From positions 1 to 64,000 of the forward strand of contig NZ_RIBS01000003.1 in NCBI RefSeq assembly GCF_003719825.1: DNA of 64,000 bases, in the 5' to 3' direction. Made by a program: the position numbers and the translations under genes. Under the pieces are notes generated by a model. It was not told where the DNA came from and searched no databases. It was given only the letters and a program-made list of their open reading frames with translations. Source of the DNA: Montanilutibacter psychrotolerans (lineage in GTDB: Bacteria > Pseudomonadota > Gammaproteobacteria > Xanthomonadales > Xanthomonadaceae). Positions 35,466 to 42,581 of this stretch are shown piece by piece; the stretch's first letter is position 1; every line of letters begins with the position of its first letter.

Positions 35466-35954
35466 ATGAAAACGCCCGCCCTGCTCCTGCTCGCCTGCGC
35501 CACCTTCGCTCTGCTTGCCGCAGGCAACGCCGACGCGCGCGGCTGCAAGCCGTTCCACGTGAAGGTGATCGATACCCCGGCGCCGCAAGGCTGTCCCACG
35601 TTCTTCTGCACCAGCGGCCTGATCGAGGGCAACCACGGCCTGCGCGGCACCATCGACGCCACTTTCGACAGCTACGCCGCAAGCCCGTCGACCACGCCCG
35701 AACCCGGCCGCACCAACTCGTTCAGTTCGGTGTCGGTGATCACCACCGCTCGCGGTACCCTGACCGCACGCGAGACGCTGATTGCCAGCACCCAGGCGCT
35801 GGACCCGAAGCGTCGCATGTTCGCCGGCTTCGCCGAGTTCACCGGCGGCACCGGCGCCTACGCTGGCGCGACGGGCTACTTCCAGTTCGGCGGCCGCCAG
35901 CACGGTGGCGTCAACGTCACCGACACGATGGTCGGGCAGATCTGTCTGCCGTAA
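35466..35954 (+). CDS. Secreted allene-oxide-cyclase-barrel-like protein
   Basis: A 162-residue exported protein with a signal peptide to about residue 25 (LLLLACATFALLAAGNADAR). The mature part contains FAGFAEFTGGTGAYAGATGY then FQFGGRQHGGV, the Gly-rich hairpin seen in dirigent/AOC-barrel-like proteins. Three mature Cys are visible (GCKPF, GCPTFFC), plus one near the end. I chose the ATG at 35466 because AAGG precedes it by nine bases; ATGs at 35457 and 35460 are in frame but too close to that site. Function is unproven. A SRPBCC gene follows 24 bases later. Confidence 0.72.
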   Translation: MKTPALLLLACATFALLAAGNADARGCKPFHVKVIDTPAPQGCPTFFCTSGLIEGNHGLRGTIDATFDSYAASPSTTPEPGRTNSFSSVSVITTARGTLTARETLIASTQALDPKRRMFAGFAEFTGGTGAYAGATGYFQFGGRQHGGVNVTDTMVGQICLP

Positions 35955-35978
35955 CGGCCGATAACGGGAGGCAACGTG

Positions 35979-36380
35979 ATGGCCAGCATCCACCGGGAAC
36001 TGCAACTGGATATCGACCCGAGCGATGCCTGGGCGGCGGTACGCGACTACACGGCCGTGCACCGACGTCTGGTTCCCGGCGTGCTGGTCGACACCGTCGC
36101 CGAGCCCGACGCACGCGTGGTGACCTTCGCCAACGGACTGGTGGCGCGCGAGTTGATCGTCAGTCTCGACGATGCCCGGCGTCGCCTGTGCTGGGCCTGG
36201 GTCGGCGGGCAGGCGAGCCATCACAACGCCTCGATGCAGGTGTTCGCTGGCGATGACGGCGGCACCCGCATGGTCTGGATCACCGACGTGTTGCCCGAGG
36301 CATTGGCCGGGCCGGTGGCCGAACTGGTTGAACAGGGTGCGGCGGCCATCCGTCGCACCCTGCGTCGCTCGACGGAATGA
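35979..36380 (+). CDS. SRPBCC (START-like) family protein
   Basis: A 133-residue protein with the polyketide-cyclase/START fold pattern. It has an N-terminal strand SIHRELQLDIDPSDAWAAVR, a middle VVTFANGLVARELIVSLDD, and a C-terminal amphipathic helix from ALAGPVAELVEQGAAAIRRT. Such proteins bind small hydrophobic ligands. GGGAGG lies upstream of the ATG at 35979. The closeness to the preceding secreted-protein gene suggests an operon. Confidence 0.82.
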   Translation: MASIHRELQLDIDPSDAWAAVRDYTAVHRRLVPGVLVDTVAEPDARVVTFANGLVARELIVSLDDARRRLCWAWVGGQASHHNASMQVFAGDDGGTRMVWITDVLPEALAGPVAELVEQGAAAIRRTLRRSTE

Positions 36381-36687
36381 ACGGCACGGCCGGGCGCGGA
36401 TGCCAGCGGATCCGCGCCCGGGCAGCGACGGCGTCGCCGGGCGCGACGCGCGTCCCGGCGGTGGTTGTCGCCACCGCTCATGGCGCCGTCGGGAGTGGAC
36501 ACGCGCGCTGGTGCAAGCGAATCCGATCTGGCGGATGGTGCGCGATGGAACGTGTCCGACGAAGCGTGCCCGATGCTCGCGCCATGGGATCGTGCTCCAT
36601 CGATCGCCCCGATGGATCGCCCCGAAAGATCGCCTTTGATGGGTCGTCGTTGATGGGCCCATCCACCCCGCAAAAGGACCTGACCCG
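36381..36687. other. Gap with a degenerate 13-bp tandem repeat
   Basis: About 300 bases without a convincing gene. At 36602-36640 there are three tandem 13-bp units (GATCGCCCCGATG, GATCGCCCCGAAA, GATCGCCTTTGAT) just upstream of the membrane protein gene. Spacing of roughly one helical turn and a bit would suit cooperative binding, but this is only a suggestion. Confidence 0.45.
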
Positions 36688-37200
36688 ATGACCCGCACCC
36701 CTCGCCACCTGCTGCTGTGGACCGTCACTGCCGGCCTGCTGGCCGGCGCGCTCGACCTGTTCTACGCAACCGGCTTCTGGGCGCTCAAGGGCGTGCCCGC
36801 ACAGCGCATCCTGCAGAGCATTGCCGCCGGCCTGATGGGAAAGGGCGCCTTCGCCGGCGGGGCCGCCAGCGCCGCGCTCGGCCTGGCCCTGCACTTGGCC
36901 ATGACGACGGCGATGGCGACGGCTTATGCCATGGCGGCGCTTGCCTGGCCGCGCTTGCGAGGCCACGTCTGGCTGCACGGACCGCTGTACGGATTGCTGC
37001 TGTATGCGGTGATGAATCTCGTGGTGCTGCCGCTGTCGGCCGTGCCCGGCAAACCCGTCACCGATCCGGTCTGGATCGTCTGCAGCATCGTCGTGCACAT
37101 GGTCTTGGTTGGACTGCCGATTGCGTGGTGCGTGCAGCGCGCGTTCGCCCGTGTGACCGCCCGAGCCTCCGGTCGCGTGCAGCCTCGTACAACTTCGTAG
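36688..37200 (+). CDS. Hypothetical four-helix membrane protein
   Basis: A 170-residue protein with hydrophobic segments at about residues 8-28, 55-85, 92-118 and 127-148. Motifs FYATGFWALKGVPAQRILQS and HGPLYGLLLYAVMNLVVLPL resemble a conserved but uncharacterised proteobacterial inner membrane family. AAAGGA precedes the ATG closely. Function is unknown, and neighbours give no clear hint. Confidence 0.78.
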   Translation: MTRTPRHLLLWTVTAGLLAGALDLFYATGFWALKGVPAQRILQSIAAGLMGKGAFAGGAASAALGLALHLAMTTAMATAYAMAALAWPRLRGHVWLHGPLYGLLLYAVMNLVVLPLSAVPGKPVTDPVWIVCSIVVHMVLVGLPIAWCVQRAFARVTARASGRVQPRTTS

Positions 37201-37434
37201 GGTGGGCCCAGGCCCACCATCGTGAACTCGGGAGCACATGCGAACACCATTCGGCCTCGGCCTTGTGGGCCGCGGTCGATGGGTATCGCTTGCGCTCAAC
37301 CCATCCTACGGAGTTGCGACCGGACGTCGCGGACGCGACGACACCGGCACTACCGACAACCGCGCGGAGGCGTCGCCTTCTCGACCGTCCGGACCACGGT
37401 CGATGGGTATCGCTTGCGCTCAACCCATCCTACG
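37201..37434. repeat. Palindromic repeats between membrane protein gene and pntB
   Basis: A perfect hairpin GGTGGGCC-CA-GGCCCACC lies at 37201-37218. Two direct copies of a REP-like element follow (37278-37310 and 37402-37434), each of the form GATGGGTATCGCTTGCGCTC followed by AACCCATCCTACG. The element recurs at 61633, 62201 and 62352. The gap is otherwise non-coding. Confidence 0.8.
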
Positions 37435-37460
37435 GCGTTGCGGATGGATCGCGCGTTCGG

Positions 37461-38882
37461 TCAATGCCCGCCGCCGTCCAGCGCCTTGAGCTCGCTGACC
37501 AGCGCGCTGACCATGCTCGCGCCATCGCCGAACAGCATGCGCGTGTTGTCGGCGTAGAACAGCGCGTTCTCGATGCCCGCGAAACCGGTGCCCTTGCCGC
37601 GCTTGATCACGATGGTGTTCCGGGAATTGACCACGTCCAGGATCGGCATGCCGAAGATCGGGCTGGCCGGGTCGGTCTTGGCCACCGGGTTGACGACGTC
37701 GTTGGCGCCGATCACCAGCGACACGTCGGTGTTGGCGAACTCCGGATTGATGTCGTCCATGTCGGCGATCAGGTCGTACGGCACGCCCGCCTCGGCCAGC
37801 AGCACGTTCATGTGCCCGGGCATGCGGCCGGCCACCGGATGGATGGCGAACTTCACCTTGACCCCGCGCTCCATCAGCTTCTGGGTCAACTCCCAGACCT
37901 TGTGCTGTGCCTGAGCCACTGCCAGGCCATAGCCGGGCACGATCACCACGCGCTCGGCGTAGGCCATCATCGCCGCCACGTCGCCGGCTTCGATCGGCTT
38001 CTGGCTGCCGCTGATCTCCTGTTGCTCGCCGCCGCCGCCGAAGTTGGAGAACAGCACGCCACTGATCGGGCGGTTCATCGCCTTGGCCATCAATCGCGTC
38101 AGCAGCATGCCGGCCGCGCCAACCATCATGCCGGCGATGATCAGCGCCTCGTTGCCCAGCACGTAACCTTCGAACGCGACCGCCAGGCCGGTGAAGGCGT
38201 TGTAGAGCGAGATCACCACCGGCATGTCGGCGCCGCCGATCGGCAGCGTCATCAGCACGCCAAGCGCCAGCGCCAGCACGAAGAACGCGATGATCGCGGG
38301 CATCGACAGGCTGTGCACCGCGATCGCGCCGGCCACCAGCATCGCCGCGAACACGGCCAGGTTGAACAGCTGCTGGCCCGGGAACACCACGCGTCGATCG
38401 AGGCGGCCGTCCAACTTGGCCCAGGCGATCACCGAACCCGACAACGACACCGCGCCAATCGCCGCACCCACCACCGCCAATACCAGGCCGACCTTCGACG
38501 GCGCCTGACCCAGCGACGAGAAACGCAGCAGTTCCACCGCGCCGATCGCCGCCGCCGAGCCGCCGCCCATGCCGTTGTAGAGCGCGACCATCTGCGGCAT
38601 GTCGGTGATGGCAACTTTCTTGCCGGAGATCCAGGCCGCCGCGGTACCGATCACCAGCGCGCTGACGATCAGCGCCAGGTTGTCCAGTCCGGGCAGCAGG
38701 AAGGTCGCGGCGGTGGCAATCAGCATGCCCGCGCCGGCCCAGCGGATGCCGCTGCGCGCGGTCACCGGTGAGGCCATGCGTTGCAGGCCCAGCAGGAACA
38801 GCGTGGCGGCGACGAAGTAGCTGGCCGAGGCGGCCAGCACGCGTGCATTGCCGACGGCGTCGACGGCGACATCGGCACTCAT
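37461..38882 (-). CDS. pntB: NAD(P) transhydrogenase subunit beta
   Basis: A 473-residue membrane subunit that forms most of the proton channel (eight to nine helices in residues 1-280) plus the NADP(H)-binding domain III. Domain III shows VVIVPGYGLAVAQAQHKVWE, KFAIHPVAGRMPGHMNVLLA and DVSLVIGANDVVNP. The enzyme couples proton entry to reduction of NADP by NADH. The start overlaps the pntAB stop by 4 bases. Confidence 0.96.
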   Translation of the reverse strand: MSADVAVDAVGNARVLAASASYFVAATLFLLGLQRMASPVTARSGIRWAGAGMLIATAATFLLPGLDNLALIVSALVIGTAAAWISGKKVAITDMPQMVALYNGMGGGSAAAIGAVELLRFSSLGQAPSKVGLVLAVVGAAIGAVSLSGSVIAWAKLDGRLDRRVVFPGQQLFNLAVFAAMLVAGAIAVHSLSMPAIIAFFVLALALGVLMTLPIGGADMPVVISLYNAFTGLAVAFEGYVLGNEALIIAGMMVGAAGMLLTRLMAKAMNRPISGVLFSNFGGGGEQQEISGSQKPIEAGDVAAMMAYAERVVIVPGYGLAVAQAQHKVWELTQKLMERGVKVKFAIHPVAGRMPGHMNVLLAEAGVPYDLIADMDDINPEFANTDVSLVIGANDVVNPVAKTDPASPIFGMPILDVVNSRNTIVIKRGKGTGFAGIENALFYADNTRMLFGDGASMVSALVSELKALDGGGH

Positions 38883-39193
38883 GCCGCGCCTCCGCTCTTG
38901 CCCGCGCCGGGCTTCTGCGACGGCTTGAACATCTCCAGCATCCGCTCGGTCACCACGTAGCCGCCCGCGGCGTTGCCCGCGCCCAGCAGCACGGCGATGA
39001 AACCCACCACCTTTTCCAGCGTGGTGTCGGCATGGCCCAGCACCACCATCGCGCCGATCAGCACGATGCCGTGGATGAAGTTGGAACCCGACATCAAGGG
39101 TGTGTGCAGGATCACCGGCACCCTCGAGATGATCACGTGGCCGGCGATCGCCGCCAGCATGAAGATGTACAGCGCCACGAATCCATCACCCAT
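38879..39193 (-). CDS. pntAB: NAD(P) transhydrogenase subunit alpha, membrane part
   Basis: A 104-residue protein with three to four TM helices and family sequence VALYIFMLAAIAGHVIISRV, then PVILHTPLMSGSNFIHGIVL. It is the separate alpha-2 subunit of three-gene transhydrogenases. I chose the ATG at 39191-39193 (MGDGFVALY) by family; in-frame starts up to 39265 exist. It is coupled to pntB. Its partner pntAA lies about 2.2 kb upstream, beyond four opposite-strand genes. Confidence 0.93.
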   Translation of the reverse strand: MGDGFVALYIFMLAAIAGHVIISRVPVILHTPLMSGSNFIHGIVLIGAMVVLGHADTTLEKVVGFIAVLLGAGNAAGGYVVTERMLEMFKPSQKPGAGKSGGAA

Positions 39194-39333
39194 CGTCGTT
39201 ACCCGGCCGAGTCCATTGGTGCCCCCGATCATAACCGTCGATGAATGCGATGCATCGTGTGTCAACCGGTCACGGGGGCGGGCGTTTTCGGTGCTCGCAG
39301 GGTCGCTGCCGACCCATCACCGAGGAACGCCGC

Positions 39334-39687
39334 ATGAAGACCGCACTGAATTCCGTCCTGGGACTGGGGTTGCTGTTGCTGATGGCCACCGGCTCGGCCG
39401 TCGCTGGCGACTACGGCGACCGCGTCGAACGGCGCATGGAGCGCCACGGCGAGCGCATCGCGCACCGACTGGAGCACCGCGGCGACCGCATCGAAGCCCG
39501 TAGCGACCGCCGCGCGGCCGTGCTGGCCGCGCACGGCCATCACCGCGCTGCCGCCCGCGTCGAACGTCGCGGCGAACGCGCGCAGCGCCGCCTGGACCGC
39601 CGCGCCGACCGCGTTGCGCGCCACTGGGAGCGCCGCGGCGAGCGGTTCGATCGCCGGTTCGACCGACGCGTTGACCGCCGGCACTGA
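39334..39687 (+). CDS. Secreted Arg/His-rich repetitive protein
   Basis: A 117-residue protein with a signal peptide (to about residue 24, SAVAG) followed by nearly uninterrupted Arg-rich periodic sequence. Examples are RVERRMERHGERIAHRLEHR and RRGERFDRRFDRRVDRRH. The charge periodicity fits an amphipathic helix or coiled coil. Composition is extreme (Arg above 30 percent in the mature part). I do not recognise the family. GAGGAA precedes the ATG. It lies 11 bases before an ECF sigma gene, which suggests an envelope-stress function. Confidence 0.7.
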   Translation: MKTALNSVLGLGLLLLMATGSAVAGDYGDRVERRMERHGERIAHRLEHRGDRIEARSDRRAAVLAAHGHHRAAARVERRGERAQRRLDRRADRVARHWERRGERFDRRFDRRVDRRH

Positions 39688-39698
39688 GGCCGGGGCCT

Positions 39699-40292
39699 AT
39701 GCTGCAACGCATGGCCACCGATGCCGACGACGACCCGCAGACCGCGCGCGCGACCCACGCGGCCGACGAGGTGCCCGGTCCACCGGCGTCGCTCGACGCG
39801 TTCCTTGCCGGCATCGGACCGCGCGCGTTCCGCTTCGCCGAGCTGGGTCTGCGCCAGCGCGACGACGCGCTCGATGCCGTGCAGGACGCGATGCTGCGCA
39901 TGCTCGGGTATGCCGACCGGCCGGCGACGGAATGGACGCCGCTGTTCTGGAGCATCCTGCGCCGCCGCATCGTCGACCTGCAGCGGCGCCGCAGCTTCCG
40001 CCTGCGCTGGCTACTGCCGGCGCCGGTGCATGAGGACGGCGATGCCGTCGAATGGTCCGATGCCGGCCCGGATCCGTCGCGCAGCCACGACGGTCGCGAG
40101 GCGTACGGCCGCCTCGCCGGCGCGCTGTCGCTGTTGCCGCGCCGCCAGCGCGAGGCATTCAGCCTGCGGATCCTGGAAGAGCTGGACGTCGCCACCACCG
40201 CGCGGGTGATGGGCTGTGGCGAAGGCGCAGTAAAGACCCATCTGTCGCGCGCTCGCGCCGCGCTGCAGAAGCAACTGAAGGACTGGCAATGA
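39699..40292 (+). CDS. ECF-type RNA polymerase sigma factor
   Basis: A 197-residue sigma-70 family protein. Region 2 includes FAELGLRQRDDALDAVQDAM and LFWSILRRRIVDLQRRR. Region 4 includes LSLLPRRQREAFSLRILEEL and TTARVMGCGEGAVKTHLSRA. No region 3 is present, as expected for the ECF group. The start may be 39699 or the ATG at 39711. Its stop overlaps the next gene (ATGA), which encodes a membrane protein of anti-sigma size. Confidence 0.9.
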   Translation: MLQRMATDADDDPQTARATHAADEVPGPPASLDAFLAGIGPRAFRFAELGLRQRDDALDAVQDAMLRMLGYADRPATEWTPLFWSILRRRIVDLQRRRSFRLRWLLPAPVHEDGDAVEWSDAGPDPSRSHDGREAYGRLAGALSLLPRRQREAFSLRILEELDVATTARVMGCGEGAVKTHLSRARAALQKQLKDWQ

Positions 40293-40702
40293 AACACGAT
40301 CCATCACCATCGAACGCACCGAACGCACCCGGCAACGACGACGCCGACCGCGAATTCGACCGGGCCGTGCGCGATCGCTACGGGCAGGCGCTCGCCAGCC
40401 TGCCGCCAGCCACGCTTGCCCGCCTGCGGCAGGCGCGCAGCGAGGTGGCGCAACGGCGAAGCGGTGCGCGACGCGCGTTCGGCTGGCTGCTCGCCACCGG
40501 CTGCGCCAGCGTGTTCGCGCTGGCCATCGGCCTGCAGTTGCAACGCGTCGATTCGCCCTCCGCCACTGCGCCGGCATCGGCCGTCGCGGGAACGGAGCGC
40601 ACCGGCGACTTTGGCAGTGCGACCGGAGCGCTCGACGAAAACCCTGACTTCTACCTGTGGCTCGCCGCCAGCGACGACGCCCTTCCCTCGATCCAGGAGT
40701 GA
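40289..40702 (+). CDS. Probable anti-sigma factor, single-pass membrane protein
   Basis: A 137-residue protein with a cytoplasmic N-terminal part (about 1-60, acidic then basic), one TM helix (about 62-84, FGWLLATGCASVFALAIGLQ) and a short periplasmic tail ending FYLWLAASDDALPSIQE. It resembles small DUF3619-like proteins linked to ECF sigma genes. The start overlaps the sigma stop, so translational coupling and sigma sequestration are inferred. No zinc-binding HxxxCxxC motif is present. Confidence 0.75.
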   Translation: MKHDPSPSNAPNAPGNDDADREFDRAVRDRYGQALASLPPATLARLRQARSEVAQRRSGARRAFGWLLATGCASVFALAIGLQLQRVDSPSATAPASAVAGTERTGDFGSATGALDENPDFYLWLAASDDALPSIQE

Positions 40703-40707
40703 ATGCC

Positions 40708-41184
40708 ATGCGCACCCCATCGACCCGCACCCCGACCCGTGCGCTACTGCGCACGACCCTGCTGACCCTGCTGTTCGCCGCCGCGCCGGCGTTCGCCGGC
40801 GACCCGGCCACCCTGCCCGCCTGGGAACAATTGACCCAGGCCCAGCGCGATCAGTTGATCGCCCCGGTCCGCGAGCGCTGGAACGCCGAGCCGGCGCAAC
40901 GCACCCGCATGCTCGAACGCGCGCGCCGCTGGCAGCAGATGAGTCCCGACCAGCGGCACCGCGCCCATCGCGGCATGCGCCGCTGGGAACACATGTCGCC
41001 GGAAAACCGCGTCTACTTCCGCGCGCTGTTCGAAAAGATGCGCGAGCTCGAGCCGGCGCAACGCGACGAATTGCGCCAGCGCTGGCGTGCCATGACCCCC
41101 GAACAACGCAAGGCCTGGGTCGAAGCCAATCCGCCGCGCTCCCCGGACTCCGGGCATCCGCGTCGCCGCCACCCGCGCAATTGA
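40708..41184 (+). CDS. DUF3106 secreted protein
   Basis: A 158-residue exported protein with a signal peptide to about residue 30 (AAAPAFAG). Repeated motifs follow, of the type WEQLTQAQRDQL, RWQQMSPDQRHRAHRGMRRW, MSPENRVYFRAL and MTPEQRKAWVE. The helical repeats with Pro-Glu-Gln-Arg resemble the LTxxQ style of envelope stress proteins such as Spy and CpxP; that likeness is an inference. It ends the four-gene sigma island. Confidence 0.85.
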   Translation: MRTPSTRTPTRALLRTTLLTLLFAAAPAFAGDPATLPAWEQLTQAQRDQLIAPVRERWNAEPAQRTRMLERARRWQQMSPDQRHRAHRGMRRWEHMSPENRVYFRALFEKMRELEPAQRDELRQRWRAMTPEQRKAWVEANPPRSPDSGHPRRRHPRN

Positions 41185-41232
41185 ACCGTGGCCCGACGGG
41201 CAGGCGTGGAGAACGCCGCCCGTCGCGGGCCG

Positions 41233-41262
41233 CATCGGCGAATCGGCGAATCGGCGAATCGG
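41233..41262. repeat. 8-bp tandem repeat downstream of DUF3106 gene
   Basis: Three and a half copies of ATCGGCGA in the convergent gap between DUF3106 and pntAA. Nearby (41346-41363) a 5-bp GCGTT tract is repeated about three times. Both are simple slippage-type repeats. Confidence 0.6.
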
Positions 41263-41363
41263 TACAGGTTGCCAGGCCCCCGCCCATCGCGGCGAGGATT
41301 CGCGATGCTCGACCCGCCCCCGCGGCTGTGCGGATGGCGGGAGTCGCGTTGCGTTGCGTTGCG

Positions 41364-42524
41364 TCAACCGACGGCGGCCACCGGGTCCGCGGGGCGCTCC
41401 GGCCATACGGTTTTGGCCAGCAGTTCGTCGCTCCAGTCGAACGCCAGCCCGCCATCCTTGAGCAGCAGGCTGACGAAGTTGTAGACGTTGCGGGCGTACA
41501 TCTCGCTGGCGTGCACCGCGCCCAGGCTGGCCAGATTCAGCGGGCCGGCGACGGTCACGCCGTCGTGGTCGACGGTCTCGCCCGGCCGGGTCAGTTCGCA
41601 GTTGCCACCGGTCTCGGCGGCCAGATCGACGATCACGCTGCCCGGCTTCATCCCGGCCACCATCGCCGCGCTGACGATCTTCGGCGCAGGCCGCCCGGGA
41701 ACCGCCGCGGTGCAGACGATCACGTCGATGTTGCGCAGGTGCTCGCCCAGGCGACGCTGCTGCTCGGCGCGTTCGGCGTCGGTCAGCGCACGCGCGTAAC
41801 CGCCCTCGCCGGCGGCGCTGACGCCCAGGTCCAGGAACTTGCCGCCCAGCGATTCGATCTGCTCACGGGTCTCCGGGCGCACGTCGAAACCTTCGACCTG
41901 CGCGCCCAGGCGCTTGGCCGTGGCGATCGCCTGCAGGCCGGCGACGCCGGCGCCCACGATCAACACCTTCGACGGACGGATCGTGCCGGCAGCGGTGGTC
42001 AGCATCGGGAAGAACCGTGGCGCCAGCTGCGCGGCGATCAGCACCGCCTTGTAGCCGGCCATGCCGGCCTGCGAGCTGAGCACGTCCATCGCCTGCGCGC
42101 GCGTGGTGCGTGGCAGCCGTTCGAGCGGGAAGGCCTGCAATCCGCGCGCGGCGATCGCCTCGGCGCGCGCGGCATCGGCCTGCGGCGCCAACAGGCCGAC
42201 CAGGGTTGCGCCCTCACGAAACGCCGCGATGCGTGCAGGCGCAGGCGGTTGCACGCACAGCACCAGGTCGGCGTCGTCAGTGGCGGCGGCGGCATCGGCG
42301 ACGATCTCAGCGCCGGCGTCGGTGTAGGCGGCGTCGGTGAATGCCGCGCCGCGTCCTGCACCACGCTCGATGCGCACGCGCGCACCGGTGGCGACCAGCT
42401 TCTTGCAGGTTTCCGGGGTCAGCGCGACGCGGCGTTCGCCGTCCGCGGTCTCCGCGGCGATTCCGACGATGACGATCTGTCCTGACGAGGTTGCCGCTGC
42501 CTCACTTGCCGTGTCTGCCGCCAT
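41364..42524 (-). CDS. pntAA: NAD(P) transhydrogenase subunit alpha, soluble part
   Basis: A 386-residue NAD(H)-binding domain I protein of the AlaDH/PNT family. Hallmarks are GIAAETADGERRVALTPETC near the N-terminus, the Rossmann motif VLIVGAGVAGLQAIATAKRLG (about 190-210), GFDVRPETREQ and MKPGSVIVDLAAETGGNCEL. It binds NAD(H) in the proton-translocating transhydrogenase. Normally it is followed directly by pntAB; here four opposite-strand genes intervene. Confidence 0.95.
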   Translation of the reverse strand: MAADTASEAAATSSGQIVIVGIAAETADGERRVALTPETCKKLVATGARVRIERGAGRGAAFTDAAYTDAGAEIVADAAAATDDADLVLCVQPPAPARIAAFREGATLVGLLAPQADAARAEAIAARGLQAFPLERLPRTTRAQAMDVLSSQAGMAGYKAVLIAAQLAPRFFPMLTTAAGTIRPSKVLIVGAGVAGLQAIATAKRLGAQVEGFDVRPETREQIESLGGKFLDLGVSAAGEGGYARALTDAERAEQQRRLGEHLRNIDVIVCTAAVPGRPAPKIVSAAMVAGMKPGSVIVDLAAETGGNCELTRPGETVDHDGVTVAGPLNLASLGAVHASEMYARNVYNFVSLLLKDGGLAFDWSDELLAKTVWPERPADPVAAVG

Positions 42525-42581
42525 GCCTTCGCTCCGTGCCGGGTTTCGGCATCCTAACGAATGACTGCGGTCGCGGCGATG

